Origin: Chiridota heheva
Taxonomy: Eukaryota > Echinodermata > Holothuroidea > Apodida > Chiridotidae
Assembly (NCBI GenBank): GCA_020152595.1
Contig: JAIGNY010002160.1
Location: forward strand, 1 to 64,000
Direction of reading: 5' to 3'
Length of the DNA stretch: 64,000 bases
In this document: in pieces, positions 62,601 through 64,000 of the stretch
How positions within the stretch are numbered: the stretch's first letter is position 1
How the letters are laid out: each line of letters starts with the position of its first letter
Position numbers and translations under genes: made by a program
Notes under the pieces: generated by a model
What the model was told of the DNA's origin: nothing
Seen by the model: the letters and a program-made list of their open reading frames with translations, nothing else
The model's database searches: none

Positions 62601-62859
62601 CTCGATCAGATTTTGAAGCTCTTTCTGGTTAATATTAATTCTATACTTGTCCATCTCTACCTTTGATGATAGATTTGATATCCTGTCCTTACCATTTCAT
62701 ACGTCTGCATAGCAAGCTGCACCTTGTCATCACTGTATTCCCTGCTCTTTGCAAATGCTGTGTTGATTTTGGTCAGCTTGTTTGCCCTCTGCTCAAGGTT
62801 AAGATTTTTCACATTTTTTAGGTACTCCTCTGAATCGTCGTCGATTTGTGTTGCAAGAT
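53638..62859 (-). CDS. ING4/ING5: ING4/ING5-like gene (six exons; 5' exon missing)
   Basis: Minus-strand gene with exons 62693-62859, 60311-60431, 57370-57478, 56216-56363, 55304-55365 and 53638-53677. Every junction is GT/AG and phases agree. About 214 residues are visible: the second half of the ING N-terminal helical domain ([18 protein letters not shown]), a coiled segment, a Lys/Arg-rich nuclear-localisation region, a [15 protein letters not shown] hinge, a complete C4HC3 PHD finger and a KKK C terminus. The wording of the N-terminal and PHD blocks matches ING4/ING5 and not ING1/2 or ING3. Known family role: subunit of KAT7 (HBO1) and MOZ/MORF acetyltransferase complexes, with the PHD finger reading H3K4me3. 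The first exon(s), about 30-40 residues, were not found up to 64000. Confidence 0.95.
54240..55255. repeat. About 250-bp tandem repeat, four copies
   Basis: The landmark GATTTCTTCAGGGTACAGTG recurs at 54324, 54600, 54849 and 55098 (spacings 276, 249, 249). Other shared parts are CACCTGTCYTTCATGGCAAA, AATCGATAAACATACACAAT, AAAATAGAGGATAACTACCT and GAAAGTTTGGGTAACAA. Fills most of the last ING intron. Confidence 0.92.
55304..55365 (-). CDS. ING4/ING5: ING exon E (PHD finger centre)
   Basis: 62 bases: [20 protein letters not shown] and the first two bases of Trp. Acceptor TCTCTGCAG, donor TG|GTAAGTAG. Supplies the aromatic-cage Trp (EWFHF), the zinc-binding His and a Cys. Joins exon D in phase 0. 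Confidence 0.96.
56216..56363 (-). CDS. ING4/ING5: ING exon D (hinge and first half of PHD finger)
   Basis: One base plus 49 codons. Acceptor CTGTCACAG, donor GAT|GTAAGT. Ends [20 protein letters not shown] then GCDNPD. It carries the first four zinc-binding positions up to the GCDNPD knuckle; the Tyr before the first Cys and the GEMIGC core are the H3K4me3-binding side. Confidence 0.96.
56870..56950 (-). other. tRNA-like sequence
   Basis: The minus strand has ATGGCTCATTTGGTAGAGTG (D-arm/A-box-like) and GGAGGTTCCAAGTTCCAGAC (T-arm/B-box-like), about 70 nt. Spacing fits a tRNA, but the acceptor stem is not complementary. tRNA pseudogene or SINE head in an ING intron. Confidence 0.5.
57050..57270 (+). 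repeat. Dispersed repeat, copy B
   Basis: Second copy of the repeat at 1020-1260, within an ING intron. Landmarks TATTCGACGTAGTAAGC, GCTCACCTAACATTTTTTG, GCGTCTGACGCTGACAATG and CAGTTCACACAATGCAG match in order. Divergence is moderate with small indels. Confidence 0.65.
57370..57478 (-). CDS. ING4/ING5: ING exon C (basic nuclear-localisation region)
   Basis: Starts by completing a Lys codon, then [20 protein letters not shown] and [16 protein letters not shown], ending two bases into a codon at GTAAGA. Acceptor CTTTTACAG. Two basic clusters match the bipartite localisation signal of ING4/5, separated by an acidic SDDE that could be phosphorylated (inference). Confidence 0.93.
57625..57935 (+). 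repeat. About 170-bp tandem duplication
   Basis: Two diverged copies sharing ACTAGAACATCAATGATG, TAGTAGCTCAA-ATAT, GACTGTTTTTGTTGGTGG and GGAATACATGTTT. Confidence 0.75.
58643..58920 (+). repeat. About 145-bp tandem duplication
   Basis: Two copies: ATCACTGAGGATGCAATAAT ... CTGCAAATAATGGGAGTATA ... GTTGATCGGATGTTAGAGCC ... CCGGGGAAGAGG at 58643-58755, and a diverged repeat at 58797-58915. Confidence 0.8.
58921..60310. other. ING intron content
   Basis: Low-complexity CCCC-rich and AT-rich sequence, a short (CA)n/(TA)n at about 59530-59553 and a poly-C run at 59938-59950. No gene or element recognised. Confidence 0.45.
60311..60431 (-). CDS. ING4/ING5: ING exon B (coiled segment)
   Basis: 40 codons plus one base. 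Acceptor ATCTGCAG, donor AAGA|GTAAGA. Reads [20 protein letters not shown] then [20 protein letters not shown]. The first half completes the ING domain. The Ala/Gln stretch replaces the more variable linker of vertebrate proteins. A long-TIR MITE begins 47 bp upstream of the acceptor. Confidence 0.95.
60478..61034 (+). mobile_element. Long-TIR MITE, copy B
   Basis: The left arm (TTTAATCTTTAATGGTTCAG, TGGTCAATCAAGTGTATCTT, GACTTCAAAAGAAACAAAAT, GGTGAAGAAAGCATTCA, GGAGATATTCAAGTTTA) is mirrored by the right arm (AACTTGAATATCTCC, GAATGCTTTCTGCACCATTT, TGTTTCTTTTAAAGTCCTCT, TTCTTGACCACTAAACTAAT), giving TIRs near 120 bp. Same family as 2430-3058. Lies 47 bp upstream of the acceptor of ING exon B. 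Confidence 0.85.
61751..61824. repeat. 19-bp tandem repeat (GATCGCTAAATCGCTAAAT)
   Basis: Four near-perfect units; the last carry GATCAC. Confidence 0.9.
61890..62260 (+). repeat. Dispersed repeat, copy B
   Basis: Relative of 20500-20960: AATCAATACCGTTC, CCAATCAATGACTT, GTTTTACAAGCTGTAAATG, ATTACCTGACGAGTCAAAC, then an A run. Confidence 0.55.
62502..62614. repeat. 28-29-bp tandem repeat (GATCGTTCACAGCC...)
   Basis: Four units of TTGATCGTTCACAGCCCGAT then CAGATTCA, immediately 3' (in gene sense) of ING exon A. Confidence 0.9.
62693..62859 (-). CDS. ING4/ING5: ING exon A (N-terminal ING domain)
   Basis: Two bases of a split codon plus 55 codons. Acceptor TTTTTTCAG, donor ATG|GTAAGG. Reads [40 protein letters not shown] and [15 protein letters not shown]. 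This is the helical dimerisation domain; the last block is nearly invariant in ING4/5. Confidence 0.95.
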
Positions 62860-63416
62860 CTGAAAAAAGGGGCAGTTTCAGATGAAATTATGCACTATTG
62901 TAATACACAAAATATGGTGTGGGAATTTTTAAATGTTCAAGCAATGCACAATTATAAGTAGTGACGAACTATACCACTATCTTGATCCAGAAAGGTGCAG
63001 GATGCAGACGGCCAAAACAGGCTTTAATGACTTTTCATGGATGAATTTTAAATTTTACAGAACGGCAAATTATCATCATTATTATTTATATATATATTAC
63101 TTATTTTAAGAACTCAAAGAGGTCATGACACAGAGCACTTTGCTTCTCGGAAAATTTATATTTGGATCAATTATTAGACAAAAAACCAAATAAAATATTC
63201 AGTGAAATTTCGGAAGTGAAATACACTGTTTAGCCACAGATGGCTGTGACGTTATTGCGGCAATGTGGTCTCACTTTTCTTTACCGTGTCTAGGCCTAGC
63301 CTATGTACTTGGATTCAACACGATCAATACGATATCAGCAAGTGGCAAACCAACATAGAATCAGGAAAGTTCGTCAAATCTTATGATTTTACGCTTTTTT
63401 CTTCTTTTCTTTCAAA
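62860..63416. other. Upstream of ING exon A
   Basis: Searched for the missing ING first exon on the minus strand; none recognised. Contains a short TATATATAT run (63088-63097). If the ING 5' exon lies beyond 64000, this is ING intron. Confidence 0.4.
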
Positions 63417-63812
63417 ATGCCTAAGAGATGTGTGGTAGGAGGGTGTAGCAATATTCCAGGGAGTGGAATAAGTCTACATAGATTTCAAAAAGACAAAAAT
63501 GTGAGGAGAATCTGGATCCGATTAGTAAATAATAGGAGGTCTGATTTTGTGTGTACTGAAATTCGTTTGAACTCAAAACAAAAATTTGGTTTATGGAGTC
63601 CAAGTGGAGCAAGGGGACGGTCACTTCTACTGAGAAAAGTACCCTACTATAAAAAGAAAGAAGGTAGTGAAACAGCTGCAACTGTAACATTAGTCCTAAC
63701 GTTAGGCCTAGTAGTACCGGTAACGTTGGACAGAAAGAAAGATAACATTCACATACATCTTGTTTTCTGCATGAATTTGATATTTGAGATATCTTTACAT
63801 GTTATGCAATAG
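63417..63812 (+). CDS. THAP-like zinc-finger fragment
   Basis: 131-codon frame from a true ATG in TTCAAAATGCCTAAG. The start MPKRCVVGGCSNIPGSGISL then HRFQKDKNVRRIWIRLV is the N-terminal half of a THAP domain: Cys-x4-Cys, a Phe/Pro-type strand with HRF, and the invariant Trp. The expected C-terminal Cys-x2-His pair and AVPTIF-type end are not visible; the frame goes on as DFVCTEIRLNSKQKFG with no known domain. Either an intron starts after about residue 45 or the copy is decayed. THAP domains bind DNA in host regulators and in P-element-like transposases; context does not separate these. It is in opposite orientation to ING and possibly within its first intron. Confidence 0.55.
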   Translation: MPKRCVVGGCSNIPGSGISLHRFQKDKNVRRIWIRLVNNRRSDFVCTEIRLNSKQKFGLWSPSGARGRSLLLRKVPYYKKKEGSETAATVTLVLTLGLVVPVTLDRKKDNIHIHLVFCMNLIFEISLHVMQ

Positions 63813-64000
63813 CTTGTTAATTGTGTGACTCACCCCTACACGTCCAGTCATTACACCAAAGTGGGTTGACAAAAAAATGTACATTGACGCACCCCTCATT
63901 CACTTAAGTGACTGACTTTTTTTGTGAAATGAAAAAGTCACATGTACAAAGTCAATGGGTCTGAAGTAAATTGACCCACCCCAGAATCACTCTGGTGACT
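63813..64000. other. Right-edge non-coding segment
   Basis: Contains short mirrored words such as TCACTTAAGTGA and AAAAAGTCACATGTAC and recurring GTGACT/AGTCA. No gene recognised. Confidence 0.4.

Overview
This is a gene-sparse animal nuclear region. Coding exons are short, bounded by GT/AG sites and split by long introns full of transposons and tandem repeats. Two conserved animal genes lie on the minus strand, with a nuclear tRNA-Pro gene between them. The gene content, transposon mix and frequent ggcctag/cctaacgtt motifs suggest a marine deuterostome invertebrate such as an echinoderm. That assignment is inference and was not tested by any search.

Left 46.6 kb: the 5' part of a NEURL4-type gene (neuralized-like protein 4, a repeated-NHR scaffold of the HERC2/CP110 centrosome pathway). 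Eight exons run from the start codon at 46592 to 774, and the gene continues off the left edge. They encode NHR1, an acidic linker, NHR2, a second linker and the start of NHR3. The exon at 4238-4375 carries three one-base gaps that look like consensus errors. The introns hold a degenerate RNase-H-bearing LINE (about 8756-14170) with two 5'-truncated sister copies, a 930-bp hAT MITE (21271-22200), a 5.1-kb TIR pair flanked by TA (22512-27613), several minisatellites and tRNA-like SINE fragments.

Intron 1 (28089-46394) contains the most unusual structure, a nest of at least four insertions. A foldback MITE (30655-about 43300) is split by a CR1/L2-like LINE (31061-43055). That LINE is split by a hAT transposon (33380-42489, 8-bp TSD TGGGTGAC). 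The hAT is split by a 7,737-bp TIR element (33721-41457, TA duplication). The innermost element is CpG-rich and has no recognisable protein. It carries about 133-bp inverted repeats, long degenerate modules, a roughly 50-bp minisatellite whose units each hold a GC-rich hairpin, and a tandem duplication. It is the best candidate here for something undescribed.

Middle (46.6-53 kb): the NEURL4 upstream region, tRNA-Pro(TGG) at 46953-47024, dispersed repeats, a tRNA-like SINE and a nine-copy 48-bp satellite.

Right (53.6-62.9 kb): an ING4/ING5-type gene on the minus strand. Six exons are visible, including a complete PHD finger and stop codon; the 5' exon(s) are missing. The same long-TIR MITE family lies immediately upstream of a splice acceptor in both NEURL4 (2430-3058) and ING (60478-61034). 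A plus-strand THAP-like zinc-finger fragment begins at 63417. The two genes have no obvious functional link: NEURL4 is a cytoplasmic/centrosomal ubiquitin-pathway scaffold, and ING4/5 is a nuclear reader of H3K4me3 in histone acetyltransferase complexes.
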